Source: an uncultured Clostridia bacterium
GTDB lineage: Bacteria; Bacillota; Clostridia; Christensenellales; CAG-138
Length of the DNA: 34,327 nt
NCBI GenBank assembly: GCA_944336625.1
Contig: CALVLF010000027.1
Coordinates: 1-34,327 of the forward strand
Direction: 5' to 3'
The translations under genes were made by a program, and so were the position numbers. Positions 1-7,701 of this stretch are shown here, piece by piece. Below the pieces are notes generated by a model. The model was not told the DNA's origin. It saw only the letters and a program-made list of their open reading frames with translations, and searched no databases. How positions within the stretch are numbered: position 1 is the stretch's first letter; the number at the start of each line of letters is the position of its first letter.

Positions 1-184
1 CCTGGAGAGCGGACATTTTGACGCCGCACGCTACAAGCATGTCATATATATTCCGCCGAGCTTTAGCCCCTGTTGCAGATGGGTAGGTCGCTTCGTAGTC
101 ATCTAGTGCGGTGATGATTAGCACCGCGCCTGCAATAATATCCGCGTCTCGTCTGTCTCGATGTAATTTCTGTTGTTCTGTCAT
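1..184 (-). CDS. hypothetical protein, C-terminus beyond the window
   Basis: An open frame runs from an ATG at 182-184 leftwards off the window edge, about 61 codons visible. The start begins MTEQQKLHRDRRDADIIAG. It follows an AAGGAGGA ribosome binding site inside the end of the upstream gene, and its ATG overlaps that gene's stop codon (TAATG), so the two are translationally coupled. I do not recognise the family. The visible part is a short soluble helical stretch with many charged residues (LHRDRRD, AKARRN). Codons such as CGA, CTA, TTA and AGA are common here but rare in the housekeeping genes to the right, which fits an acquired element. Confidence 0.6.
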   Translation of the reverse strand, partial: MTEQQKLHRDRRDADIIAGAVLIITALDDYEATYPSATGAKARRNIYDMLVACGVKMSALQ

Positions 185-690
185 TACTGTTCCTCCTTCA
201 AGTTTAAGGGATTGTGTACTTGCCCGGTGGTTTCATCGTATAAAAGGCCATACTCGCGGTACCAGTCAATCGGTCCCGGAGACCAGAGCGTCGGATATGT
301 TGTCCGAGCGTCCGCGATCATCTCGTCGTAGGTCATAGGCCATCTGTCGATCTCATAGTCGCCATGTACGGCGCACAGCCGACCGTAATGATAACTGTAT
401 GGCTCATCGTCTCTCGGCTTACGCCTATAGGACGCAAAGCCAATCTGGCCGTTATGGATCTCGATGGCATACACCTTGCCAGGGCAGATCATAGGCACGC
501 CTGTGTCGCCATCTACCGCCGCAATCATTCCACGGCCGATTTTGCGCCAGTCAGGATTGCTGGCCTTTTGGAGCATAGATGCGCCAAAAGGCAAAGACCG
601 ACGGGACGCCGAATACTCTCGCGGCGTCATGGTTGTGTAGTCTTTCATTCCGTGTATCACCTCGCTGTTGTTAAACGTCGGCGCGGTCAT
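184..690 (-). CDS. hypothetical protein (168 aa), accessory-element type
   Basis: The frame encodes 168 residues starting MTAPTFNNSEVIHGMKDY. The ATG at 688-690 lies inside the end of the upstream gene (20-base overlap) and is preceded by GAGGAG at proper distance, so it is read as part of one operon. No signal peptide or membrane segment is visible. The protein is rich in Tyr, Trp, Arg and Asp, with a C-terminal half containing motifs such as YDEMIADAR and YGLLYDETTG. I do not recognise the family. Small proteins of this style are common cargo of clostridial integrative elements and phages, but that is inference. An open frame on the opposite strand (364-978) lacks a ribosome binding site and is taken as a shadow. 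Confidence 0.6.
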   Translation of the reverse strand: MTAPTFNNSEVIHGMKDYTTMTPREYSASRRSLPFGASMLQKASNPDWRKIGRGMIAAVDGDTGVPMICPGKVYAIEIHNGQIGFASYRRKPRDDEPYSYHYGRLCAVHGDYEIDRWPMTYDEMIADARTTYPTLWSPGPIDWYREYGLLYDETTGQVHNPLNLKEEQ

Positions 691-985
691 CGCCGAACTC
701 CTCGGTCACGCGGCCTGCATAGTCAGGATGATAAATATACTTGGTATCTCCGACGATGCCGCGGGCCATATGATGGTATCGACAGTTATCTGCTCTCTCG
801 CGGATTTTGCGCAACAGGTCAGTGTATGCGTCGGAGACTTCTTTTGTCGCTTCCTCGCGACCGATTTCATACGCTAGCAGGATCATCTTTTCAGTGGTTG
901 CCGGCTTGTCTGGGTGGTCCATATCTACCGCGGGGCTGTCCCAGCCTGTTTCTTCGACGCTGTGTACTCGTTCTTTGATTGTCAT
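671..985 (-). CDS. hypothetical protein (104 aa), first gene of element operon
   Basis: A 104-residue protein starting MTIKERVHSVEETGWDSP. The frame is open ten codons further upstream, but the ATG at 983-985 is preferred because AAGGAGG lies 8 bases before it. It is acidic and soluble, with a predicted helical centre (EIGREEATKEVSDAYTDLL) and a C-terminal part with paired His and Tyr residues (CRYHHMA, YIYHPDYAG). I cannot name a function. It reminds me of small conserved proteins carried by clostridial conjugative elements, an impression from memory that needs a database search. It is the first gene after a 21-bp hairpin with a T-tract, so its expression may be controlled by attenuation. 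Confidence 0.6.
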   Translation of the reverse strand: MTIKERVHSVEETGWDSPAVDMDHPDKPATTEKMILLAYEIGREEATKEVSDAYTDLLRKIRERADNCRYHHMARGIVGDTKYIYHPDYAGRVTEEFGDDRADV

Positions 986-1033
986 AATGCTGTCCTCCTT
1001 GATGGTGTAGTCCAAATAAGTCTAAAAATAAAC

Positions 1034-1084
1034 AAAAAAAGCAGCGCAAACAGATACACAAGGTTGTGTATCTATTTGCGCTGC
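1034..1084 (-). terminator. 21-bp hairpin plus T-tract: terminator or attenuator
   Basis: On the minus strand the arms 1084-1064 and 1061-1041 pair over 21 positions with one mismatch and a 2-base loop, followed by seven T (complement of 1034-1040). This is a strong intrinsic terminator. It lies only about 50 bases upstream of the start codon at 985, so it can act either as the end of transcripts from the right or as an attenuator in the leader of the small-gene operon. Confidence 0.8.
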
Positions 1085-1158
1085 CGTCCAGACGAATCCT
1101 TATTTGCGGTTTTTGCTCTCGGGCGTATCCGCTTGCCCTCACCCCGTGTCAGTGCCAT
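1072..1158 (-). other. possible 28-aa basic leader peptide ending inside the attenuator stem
   Basis: An ATG at 1156-1158 (minus) opens 28 codons beginning MALTRGEGKRIRPRAK, rich in Arg and Lys, and stops with TAG at 1072-1074. That stop lies inside the first arm of the 21-bp hairpin, so a ribosome finishing this frame would cover the arm and block the terminator. The ribosome binding site is poor: a GGGG run touches the ATG. Coding is therefore uncertain. Confidence 0.25.
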
Positions 1159-1240
1159 CCCCGACAGTAACGGGTGAAACCCGTCGGATCGTCTGGCGTT
1201 TGCCCAAATAGGTTATTCTGTATTCTGTTGTCTGCATCAG

Positions 1241-1301
1241 GTGGTATCTTTCCGATATCTTCCTGTGCTTATAGGATACCACTTTCTCTCTGATCAGTCA
1301 A
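1241..1301 (-). promoter_or_regulatory. putative promoter with flanking inverted repeat
   Basis: On the minus strand TTGACT (complement of 1296-1301) and TATCCT (1273-1278) are separated by 17 bases, a plausible sigma-A promoter with an expected start near 1266. The perfect 8-base inverted repeat GTGGTATC (1241-1248) / GATACCAC (1275-1282) has one half overlapping the -10 box and the other just downstream of the expected start, as expected for a repressor operator. The transcript would read through a ~180-base leader into the hairpin at 1041-1084. Confidence 0.35.
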
Positions 1302-1432
1302 GATTCCGACTAATTTCATAAAATCCGATTTAACCTTATAAATCAGGCTTTTCCAACTTCAATCAGATTACGTAAAATTTTTGTAGAATTGCACAAAATA
1401 CACTGGGTATATTGATGCATAATTGCAGGAAA

Positions 1433-1462
1433 TTAGCCCCTCTCAAAATGGAGAAGGGCTAA
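1433..1462. repeat. 12-bp hairpin in the non-coding stretch
   Basis: TTAGCCCCTCTC (1433-1444) and GAGAAGGGCTAA (1451-1462) form a 12-bp stem with one mismatch and a 6-base loop. On the minus strand it is followed by only three T, so it is a weak terminator candidate downstream of rlmD. It belongs to the geneless stretch 986-1673, which holds this dyad, the dyad at 1491-1539, the promoter/operator candidate and the attenuator, but no credible long gene. Confidence 0.5.
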
Positions 1463-1490
1463 TACATCATATGAGGCTCAAATGTCTCAG

Positions 1491-1539
1491 AGCGTAAATC
1501 GCCACCGCCTTTTTTCTCGGGGCGTTGGCAATTTACGCT
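1491..1539. repeat. 19-bp imperfect hairpin downstream of rlmD
   Basis: The arms 1491-1509 and 1521-1539 pair over 19 positions with two mismatches around a T-rich loop. On the plus strand ATTTTTC follows four bases later, so it resembles a plus-strand terminator although no plus-strand gene precedes it. It may be a structural end of the proposed integrated element, or it may slow minus-strand transcripts leaving rlmD. Confidence 0.5.
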
Positions 1540-1673
1540 GTACAATTTTTCTTTGTCCCGCGTGTGTTTGTGCTCTGGAGAGTCTTATTTGCAAACCGAT
1601 CACGATTTAACCGCCACACTTGACTGAACCTGTCGGCGACTCTGCCTCCATCTCAGAATCTAAGAGCAATCCG

Positions 1674-3311
1674 TTAGATCATCTTGAAATGCTTCAAGGC
1701 TGCCTCAATCGCCGCTTCCTTTTCCGGCGGGCATTTCGGCTGCTTGGCATTTTCGGATTTGGGTTTGTTGTAACACTCCCGTTCAACAATACCATGCTTC
1801 TGTTTGACCTGTGCAACATACAAGCTGGATACCTTCAAACCGTATTCAGCCTGTATCCATTGTTTTATCTCGGAATAGGTCGCACCGCCGGGCAGATCAA
1901 TTTCTTTAGACGGCTCATAGTCCAAGTAGACATGTTCGCGGCTTTTCTCAAATTCCCTACCTAAGAGAACTACCGTCTCAACATGCGCCGTATGCGGGAA
2001 CATGTCTACCGGCTGGACGAACCGGGGCAGGTAGCCGCCCTGGGCCAGAATGCGGCAATCCCGGGCCAGGGTAGCGGGATCGCAGGAAACGTAGACCAGC
2101 CGGGGTGCGCCGCTTTTTAGGATTGCCTGAAGGGCTGCCGGGTCGCATCCCTTCCGGGGTGGATCCAGCAGAATGGCGTCCAGAGGGCCCCGGGCCTCCA
2201 CCAGTCCGGGCAGAGCCTCCTCCGCAGGGGCGCAGATGAAATCCACATTCTCTATTCCATTGTTTCTGGCGTTCATACGGGCGTCCTCCACGGCCTCCGG
2301 AACGTTCTCTACGCCCGTGACATGGCCTGCATGGCGGGCCAAAAGGAGGGAAATGGTGCCGATGCCGCAATATACATCCAGCACCGTTTCGCCGCCCCGG
2401 AGCGCCAGCATATCCAGCGCCTTTTCATACAATCGCTGGGTCTGCCGGGGGTTCACCTGCAAAAAAGAGGCGGGGCTCACAGAAAAATCCAGGCCGCAAA
2501 GGCGCACCTGCAGGCGGCCGGAGCCCCAGATGGTTTCATATTCTTTCCCCAGGATGACGTTGGAGGCTGCCCGGTTCCGGTTATGGACGATGCCCACCAG
2601 GCCCGGCACAGCCCTCCGTAGCTTTTCCACGAGGGCTTCCTTATGGGGCAAGGGGCCGGTGGTTACCACCACTGCCAGTACCCCCTGCTGGGAAGCCCGG
2701 GCCATGGCATGGCGCAAAATGCCTGTATGGCGTTCCTCATCATAGGGCGGCACCTGCCATTCCCGGGCCCAATCCCGGATGGCCAACGCTGCCGCCATTA
2801 CGCCGGGATCCTGTATATAGCAACTTTCCAGAGGGACGAGCCGGTGGCTGTGGGGCGCGAAAAAGCCGATTTGCAGCCCCTCTTCCCCCAGGGCCACGGG
2901 AAAGCTGCCCTTATTCCGATAGGCCCAGGGCTCCTCCATTCCCAGGGCAGGCTGCACCTGGATTTCCGAAAAACCGCCCAGCCGCGCCAGAGCATCCCGC
3001 ACCTGCTCCGTTTTCGCCCGGAGCTGAGCTTCATAGGAAAGATGCTGCAGGGAGCACCCGCCGCAACGGGCATAGGCCGGGCATCTGGGGGATACCCTGT
3101 CTGGGCTGGGCTTTAGAACCTGCACCAGCTTTGCAACGCCATAGCTGCTATTTGCCTTAATCGTATGGGCGCGGACCACTTCCCCCGGCAGGGCTCCCTT
3201 TACGAAAACGGCATAACTGCCCATGCGGCCTACGCCCTGGCCATCGGCCGTCAGGCCTTGAATAGGCAGCTCCAACATGTCGTTTTTCTGAATGGGTGGC
3301 ATGCGTTTCAT
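1674..3311 (-). CDS. rlmD: 23S rRNA m5U1939-type methyltransferase with extra C-terminal domain
   Basis: TrmA/RumA-family RNA methyltransferase that methylates uracil C5 in rRNA with S-adenosylmethionine. Visible in order: an N-terminal TRAM-like beta domain (about 10-66); cysteines C77, C83, C86 and C164 suited to a 4Fe-4S cluster; the SAM motif DVYCGIGTISLL (312-323); LLDPPRKG (381-388); and the catalytic Cys410 in YVSCDPATLARD. The family normally ends near HVETVVLL (443-450). This protein, 545 residues long, goes on for about 95 more (GGATYSEIKQWIQAEYGLKV ... CPPEKEAAIEAALKHF). Those codons are AT-richer, with TTA, AGG and TTG not typical of the core, which suggests that a mobile element supplied this 3' end. 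The ATG overlaps the dnaE stop (TGATG), so the two genes are coupled. Subfamily (RlmD versus RlmCD or TrmA) is not certain. Confidence 0.9.
   Translation of the reverse strand: MKRMPPIQKNDMLELPIQGLTADGQGVGRMGSYAVFVKGALPGEVVRAHTIKANSSYGVAKLVQVLKPSPDRVSPRCPAYARCGGCSLQHLSYEAQLRAKTEQVRDALARLGGFSEIQVQPALGMEEPWAYRNKGSFPVALGEEGLQIGFFAPHSHRLVPLESCYIQDPGVMAAALAIRDWAREWQVPPYDEERHTGILRHAMARASQQGVLAVVVTTGPLPHKEALVEKLRRAVPGLVGIVHNRNRAASNVILGKEYETIWGSGRLQVRLCGLDFSVSPASFLQVNPRQTQRLYEKALDMLALRGGETVLDVYCGIGTISLLLARHAGHVTGVENVPEAVEDARMNARNNGIENVDFICAPAEEALPGLVEARGPLDAILLDPPRKGCDPAALQAILKSGAPRLVYVSCDPATLARDCRILAQGGYLPRFVQPVDMFPHTAHVETVVLLGREFEKSREHVYLDYEPSKEIDLPGGATYSEIKQWIQAEYGLKVSSLYVAQVKQKHGIVERECYNKPKSENAKQPKCPPEKEAAIEAALKHFKMI
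1959..1985. other. candidate attachment-site junction inside rlmD
   Basis: Here the gene passes from GC-rich codons typical of the core to GTT, GTA, CTC, TTA, GGT and AGG, exactly at the conserved HVETVVLL codons that normally end the protein. Everything to the left, including the three small genes, has the AT-richer style. I infer a recombination junction between host gene and integrated element. No integrase or second attachment site is visible, since the element would continue beyond the window. Confidence 0.4.
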
Positions 3312-6300
3312 CAGTATCTTACGTTCTCCTTGCCTAATGTCCGGCTCAGCAAACCCAATAGGGCAGGATCCGGGTTTATATACATAGAGCGGGGCACCAG
3401 CTTCTGTTTGCGGGTTTTTCCGTCAAAAAGGACAACGGGCACATCCCCTGGATAGCGGCGAATCAGATCCTGCACCTGGGCCCAGGGGCCCTCTGCTTCC
3501 AGGGACATTCGCAGATAAAGCTTCTTTTCCCCTCCCTTTTGCAGCCGCTGCACGTCCTCTACCAGGATGGTGTTTTTCTGCTCATCCCGAAGGTTCAGCC
3601 TGCCGCGAACCACCACGATGCTGTCCGTTAGCAGCTTATCCCGATAGCGCTCATAAGCGGAGGGGAAGAAGGTTAGCTCCATGGATCCGGTTAAATCCTC
3701 CAGTGTTACATAGGCCATCAGCCCTTTTCCGGAACGAGTGGGTTTGGTGCGCAGGGCCGTTATGATGCCGCCCAGGCGAAGCTGCTGTTCATCCTGGAAG
3801 TCGCCCGTTCCATCTGCCGCCAGTATGGCGGAAACAGTGGTGCCCAGGGCTTTTAATTCCTTCTCGAATTCCAGAAGGGGATGGCCGCTCAAATAGATTC
3901 CCATAGCTTCCCGCTCCATGGAAAGGCGGGTTTTGACGTCGTATTCAGGCATATCCGGGATGGGTATATCCAGCCCTGCATCCCGGGAACCGCCGCCAGC
4001 CAGGTCGAAGAGGGATACCTGGCCCAGAGCCCGCTGCCTCCGCTCCCCGGCAGCAGCGTCGATCATCTGCTCATATACCCCCATGAGCTGAGAACGCTTA
4101 AGGCCCATGCTGTCGAAGCAGCCAGCCTTGATCAGCCCTTCCACCATGCGCTTCTTTCCATCGCTGCGGCGGATAAAATCAGAAAAATCCGTGAAGAGCC
4201 CATTTTTCTCCCGCTCCGCCACCATCTCATCGATAAAGTTTTCCCCCACGTTGCGAATGCCCGCCAGGCCAAAGCGGATGCAGCCCTTCTCTACGGTGAA
4301 CTTGGCCTTACTGCGGTTGATATCCGGCGGCAAAACGGTGATGTTCTTTTGCCTGCAATAGTAGATATACTCCGCCATCTTGTCGATATTGGCGCCCATG
4401 AAGCTGTTGATGATGGCAGTGAGGAATTCCACGGGGTAATGCACTTTCAGCCAGGCGGTCCGGTAGGCCACCACGGCATAGGCCGCTGCATGGGATTTAT
4501 TAAAAGCGTAGGAGGCAAAATCCATCATTTCATCGAAAATCCGGTTGGCCACCTGGCGGGGAACCCCATTGCGCACGGCACCGGGCACCTGGATTTCCCC
4601 GTTCTCTACGATGCCGTCGATAAAATAGGCCCGCTCCTTTTCCATTACCTCGGGCTTTTTCTTTGCCATGGCCCGGCGCACAAGGTCGCTGCGGCCCCAG
4701 GAATAGCCCGCCAGATCCCGCACGATCTGCATGACCTGCTCCTGATAGACCATGCAGCCATAGGTTTTTTCCAGGATGGGCCGCAGGCGCTCATCCGCAT
4801 AGGATATGCTGGAAGGGTCGTTTTTCCCCCGGATATACCGGGGGATCTGCTCCATGGGGCCGGGGCGGAAGAGGGCGATGCCGGCGATGATATCCTCCAG
4901 GCAACCGGGCTTAAACTGGGCCAGGAACTGGCGCATTCCCGCCGATTCCAGCTGGAATACCCCGTCTGTATCCCCGGCGGTGATCATTTCGTATACCTTG
5001 GGGTCGTCATAATCCAGCTTGGAAAGATCCGGCCTTTCGCCGCCTTCCTGCTGGATAAAATCCAGGGTATCCCGGATAACCGTCAGCGTCCGCAGGCCCA
5101 GGAAGTCCATCTTCAGCAGGCCCAGTTCTTCGATGGTATCCTTGGGAAACTGGGTGGTGATGGCGTCTTCATTGCGCTGTAGAGGTACATATTCCACCGT
5201 AGGGCTGGCGCAGATCACTACCCCCGCCGCATGGGTGGAGGCATGGCGGGGCAGGCCCTCCAGCTTCCGGGAAAGATCCAGCAGCTTCTGCACCTTGGGG
5301 TCCGTATCATATAGAGTCCGGAGCTCTGCCGATTGTTCCAGGGCCTTATCCAGAGTTATTCCCAGGGCGTTGGGGACCATTTTGGAGATTCGGTCCGTTT
5401 CTGCATAAGGCATATCCAGAGCCCGGCCTACATCCCGTATAGCCGCCTTGGCCGCCATGGAGCCGAAGGTGATGATCTGGGCCACATGGTCTGCTCCATA
5501 TTTCTGCACCACATAATCGATCACCTCCTGCCGCCGCTCAATGCAGAAGTCGATATCAAAATCCGGCATACTGACCCGCTCCGGATTGAGGAAGCGCTCG
5601 AAGATCAGGTCGTATTTAATGGGGTCCACGTCGGTTATGTCCAAGGAATAGGCAGCCAGGCTCCCCGCCCCGCTGCCCCGGCCTGGGCCCACAAAGATGC
5701 CCTTTCTATGGGCAAAATCCACAAAATCCCATACGATGAGGAAGTAATCCACAAACCCCATCTGGATGATGACGTCCACCTCATGCTCCAGTCGCTCCTT
5801 TATTTCCGGCGATGCCCCCGGCATCTTCCGGGCCAGCCCCTCCCGGCAAAGCTGCCGCAGATAATCCTCGTTTTTCATGCCGCCGGGAGCCGTAAAGCCC
5901 GGCAGATGCTTTTCCCCAAAGCGGATCTCCACCTGGCACTTATCTGCCACCCTGGCGGTGTTTTCCACGGCCTCCGGATACTGGGAAAGGGCCTGGGCCA
6001 TCTCCTGCTGGCTTTTAAGGTAAAACTCATCCGCCTCCATGCGCATGCGGTTGGTATCTGTGACAAGGCGGTTGGTCTGGATGCACAGGAGCACATCCTG
6101 GGACTCCGCATCCTCCTTGTTTACATAATGCACGTCGTTGGTAGCCACGGTTTCGATGGCAAGTTCCTCTGCCAGGCGGTTTAGCTGGGGAAGGATCTGC
6201 CTCTGCTCGGGAAGGCCATGGTTTTGCAATTCGATATAAAAATCCGGCCCGAACATGCCCTTGAGCCGGGCTGCTAGGGCTTTGGCATCGTCATAACGGC

Positions 6301-6739
6301 CCTGTAGCAGGCGCTGGGGAATATCCCCAGCCAGGCAGGCAGAAAGGCAGATCAGCCCCTCCCGGTATTGCTCCAGCAAATCATAATCGATGCGGGGCTT
6401 ATAGTAAAATCCTTCCACAAAGGCAATGCTGGAAAGGCGCATAAGGTTCTGATAGCCTTTCTGGTTTTTCGCCAGAAGAATCAGGTGGGCATACTCCCGC
6501 ACCCCTCCCTTCTCCTTTAAAGAGTGGGGGGCCACATAGGCCTCCATACCCAGAATGGGCTTGATTCCCTGCTTTTTGCATTCCTTATAGAAATCGATCA
6601 CGCCATACATGGCCCCATGATCTGTAATGGCTAAGGCCTCCATGCCCAGTTCCTTGGCCCGGGCTACCAGCTCCGGAATCCGTGCAGCGCCGTCCAGGAG
6701 GCTGTATTGGGTATGTACATGCAGATGGGTAAAGGCCAT
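3311..6739 (-). CDS. dnaE: DNA polymerase III alpha subunit, DnaE type
   Basis: Replicative C-family DNA polymerase, 1142 residues, a normal length for DnaE. The N-terminal PHP domain starts HLHVHTQYSLLDG, with AITDHGAMYG following. The palm carries VGPGRGSGAGSL, the catalytic pair in PDFDIDF near residue 390 and the third aspartate in KMDFLGL near 543. A beta-clamp-binding motif, GQVSLFDL, lies near 905-910. An OB-fold (LRLGGIITALRTK ... VVVRGRL) follows at about 990-1065. The start is chosen because AGAGGAG lies 8 bases upstream and the PHP motif begins within six residues. whiA ends 4 bases upstream and rlmD begins on the stop codon, so it sits inside an operon. Firmicutes normally also have PolC, not seen here. 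Confidence 0.97.
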   Translation of the reverse strand: MAFTHLHVHTQYSLLDGAARIPELVARAKELGMEALAITDHGAMYGVIDFYKECKKQGIKPILGMEAYVAPHSLKEKGGVREYAHLILLAKNQKGYQNLMRLSSIAFVEGFYYKPRIDYDLLEQYREGLICLSACLAGDIPQRLLQGRYDDAKALAARLKGMFGPDFYIELQNHGLPEQRQILPQLNRLAEELAIETVATNDVHYVNKEDAESQDVLLCIQTNRLVTDTNRMRMEADEFYLKSQQEMAQALSQYPEAVENTARVADKCQVEIRFGEKHLPGFTAPGGMKNEDYLRQLCREGLARKMPGASPEIKERLEHEVDVIIQMGFVDYFLIVWDFVDFAHRKGIFVGPGRGSGAGSLAAYSLDITDVDPIKYDLIFERFLNPERVSMPDFDIDFCIERRQEVIDYVVQKYGADHVAQIITFGSMAAKAAIRDVGRALDMPYAETDRISKMVPNALGITLDKALEQSAELRTLYDTDPKVQKLLDLSRKLEGLPRHASTHAAGVVICASPTVEYVPLQRNEDAITTQFPKDTIEELGLLKMDFLGLRTLTVIRDTLDFIQQEGGERPDLSKLDYDDPKVYEMITAGDTDGVFQLESAGMRQFLAQFKPGCLEDIIAGIALFRPGPMEQIPRYIRGKNDPSSISYADERLRPILEKTYGCMVYQEQVMQIVRDLAGYSWGRSDLVRRAMAKKKPEVMEKERAYFIDGIVENGEIQVPGAVRNGVPRQVANRIFDEMMDFASYAFNKSHAAAYAVVAYRTAWLKVHYPVEFLTAIINSFMGANIDKMAEYIYYCRQKNITVLPPDINRSKAKFTVEKGCIRFGLAGIRNVGENFIDEMVAEREKNGLFTDFSDFIRRSDGKKRMVEGLIKAGCFDSMGLKRSQLMGVYEQMIDAAAGERRQRALGQVSLFDLAGGGSRDAGLDIPIPDMPEYDVKTRLSMEREAMGIYLSGHPLLEFEKELKALGTTVSAILAADGTGDFQDEQQLRLGGIITALRTKPTRSGKGLMAYVTLEDLTGSMELTFFPSAYERYRDKLLTDSIVVVRGRLNLRDEQKNTILVEDVQRLQKGGEKKLYLRMSLEAEGPWAQVQDLIRRYPGDVPVVLFDGKTRKQKLVPRSMYINPDPALLGLLSRTLGKENVRY

Positions 6740-6743
6740 GTTT

Positions 6744-7697
6744 TTACTCCTCTTCCTTCAAAAAAGCTTTGCCCTCGCTCTTGAGGGCATCCGCCAGCTG
6801 GCTGAGCTTAGCAAAGCGGTGGTTCAGGCCGGACTTGGATACCCCGGCCAGCTCCGCCAGCTCCGAAAGGGTGGCTTCCGGATATTCGAGCCGCTGCTCT
6901 GCCGCCTCCCGCAGCCGCGGCGGCAGGCTTTGCAGCTCCCCGGCGCTGCGGATATATGCAATATCCACCAGCTGGGCGGCGGAAGCCGCCGCAGCCTTAT
7001 TCATATTGGCATCCTCAAAATTGCGCAGCCGGTTTACGCTGCCGGATACCTGGCGCATGACCCTGGCCTCCTCAAAGGCCAGGGTGCTGTTCATGGCCCC
7101 AGCCAGGGTAAGGAAGCCGGCCACCATTTCCCCTTCTTTTAAATAGGCCACATAGGTGCTTTTGCGCGCCGCATAGCGGGCGGGCAGGCCATATTCCCCC
7201 AGCAGGGCGCAAAGCTCCTCCGCAAAGAGCTCATGCCGGCAGACAATCTCCAGATGGTACCCCTTCCGGGGGTCGCTGATGGAGCCCGCTCCCAGGAAAG
7301 CCCCCCGGATATAGCAGCGCCGCTCTGCATCCTGTTCCATCAACGCCTCGGGAATATGGCCCAGGGTCAGGGCGGAGTCCCCTCCCAGGCAGCCCGCCTC
7401 CAGCAGAAGGCTCCGGCAGCTTTCCCCAGAGAGACGCACCTGTATGCTCCGGGCGCGAAGCCGGGGGGACTGGCTGATGCGGATATCCGCTTCCAGCCCA
7501 TACAGCTCGCCGGCCAGGCGGGCGATCAGCTCCGCCACCGGCTCATTTTCCGTAATATACTGCACGCCCATGCTTCCCCGGCCCAGGGTTATGGAGCCCG
7601 CGCTATAGGTCAGGGCACACAAAAGGGCCCGCCTTTCCCCCGGGCTTTTCACCCGGAGGCGAACCATTTCCTCCTTCACATCCGATGAAAAGGACAT
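6744..7697 (-). CDS. whiA: WhiA-type DNA-binding regulator
   Basis: WhiA proteins join an N-terminal LAGLIDADG-like fold to a C-terminal helix-turn-helix and influence cell division and, in actinomycetes, sporulation. The typical N-terminus MSFSSDVKEEMV is present, which sets the start at 7697 although the frame is open upstream into rapZ. The C-terminal helix-turn-helix is LSELAELAGVSKSGLNHRF (about 277-295), preceded by NFEDANMNKAAAASAAQL. At 317 residues it has the usual length. It begins 4 bases after the rapZ stop and ends 4 bases before dnaE, so all are probably cotranscribed. In most Firmicutes glmR/yvcK lies between rapZ and whiA; here there is no room for it. Confidence 0.95.
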   Translation of the reverse strand: MSFSSDVKEEMVRLRVKSPGERRALLCALTYSAGSITLGRGSMGVQYITENEPVAELIARLAGELYGLEADIRISQSPRLRARSIQVRLSGESCRSLLLEAGCLGGDSALTLGHIPEALMEQDAERRCYIRGAFLGAGSISDPRKGYHLEIVCRHELFAEELCALLGEYGLPARYAARKSTYVAYLKEGEMVAGFLTLAGAMNSTLAFEEARVMRQVSGSVNRLRNFEDANMNKAAAASAAQLVDIAYIRSAGELQSLPPRLREAAEQRLEYPEATLSELAELAGVSKSGLNHRFAKLSQLADALKSEGKAFLKEEE

Positions 7698-7701
7698 GTC
7701 C

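Noticed and set aside
364..978. Plus-strand frame of 204 codons in the element region
   Set aside because: Arg/His/Ser-rich without ribosome binding site; the two minus-strand frames opposite each have strong ribosome binding sites and coupled starts.
986..1673. Hidden gene or tRNA in the long geneless stretch
   Set aside because: All frames are interrupted within about 45 codons and no tRNA-like fold was found; only dyads, a promoter candidate and a short leader frame remain.
3881..6184. Long plus-strand open frames opposite dnaE (433 and 283 codons)
   Set aside because: They are antisense shadows in a GC-rich gene: His/Pro/Gly-rich nonsense, no ribosome binding site, no recognisable motif, while dnaE is certain.
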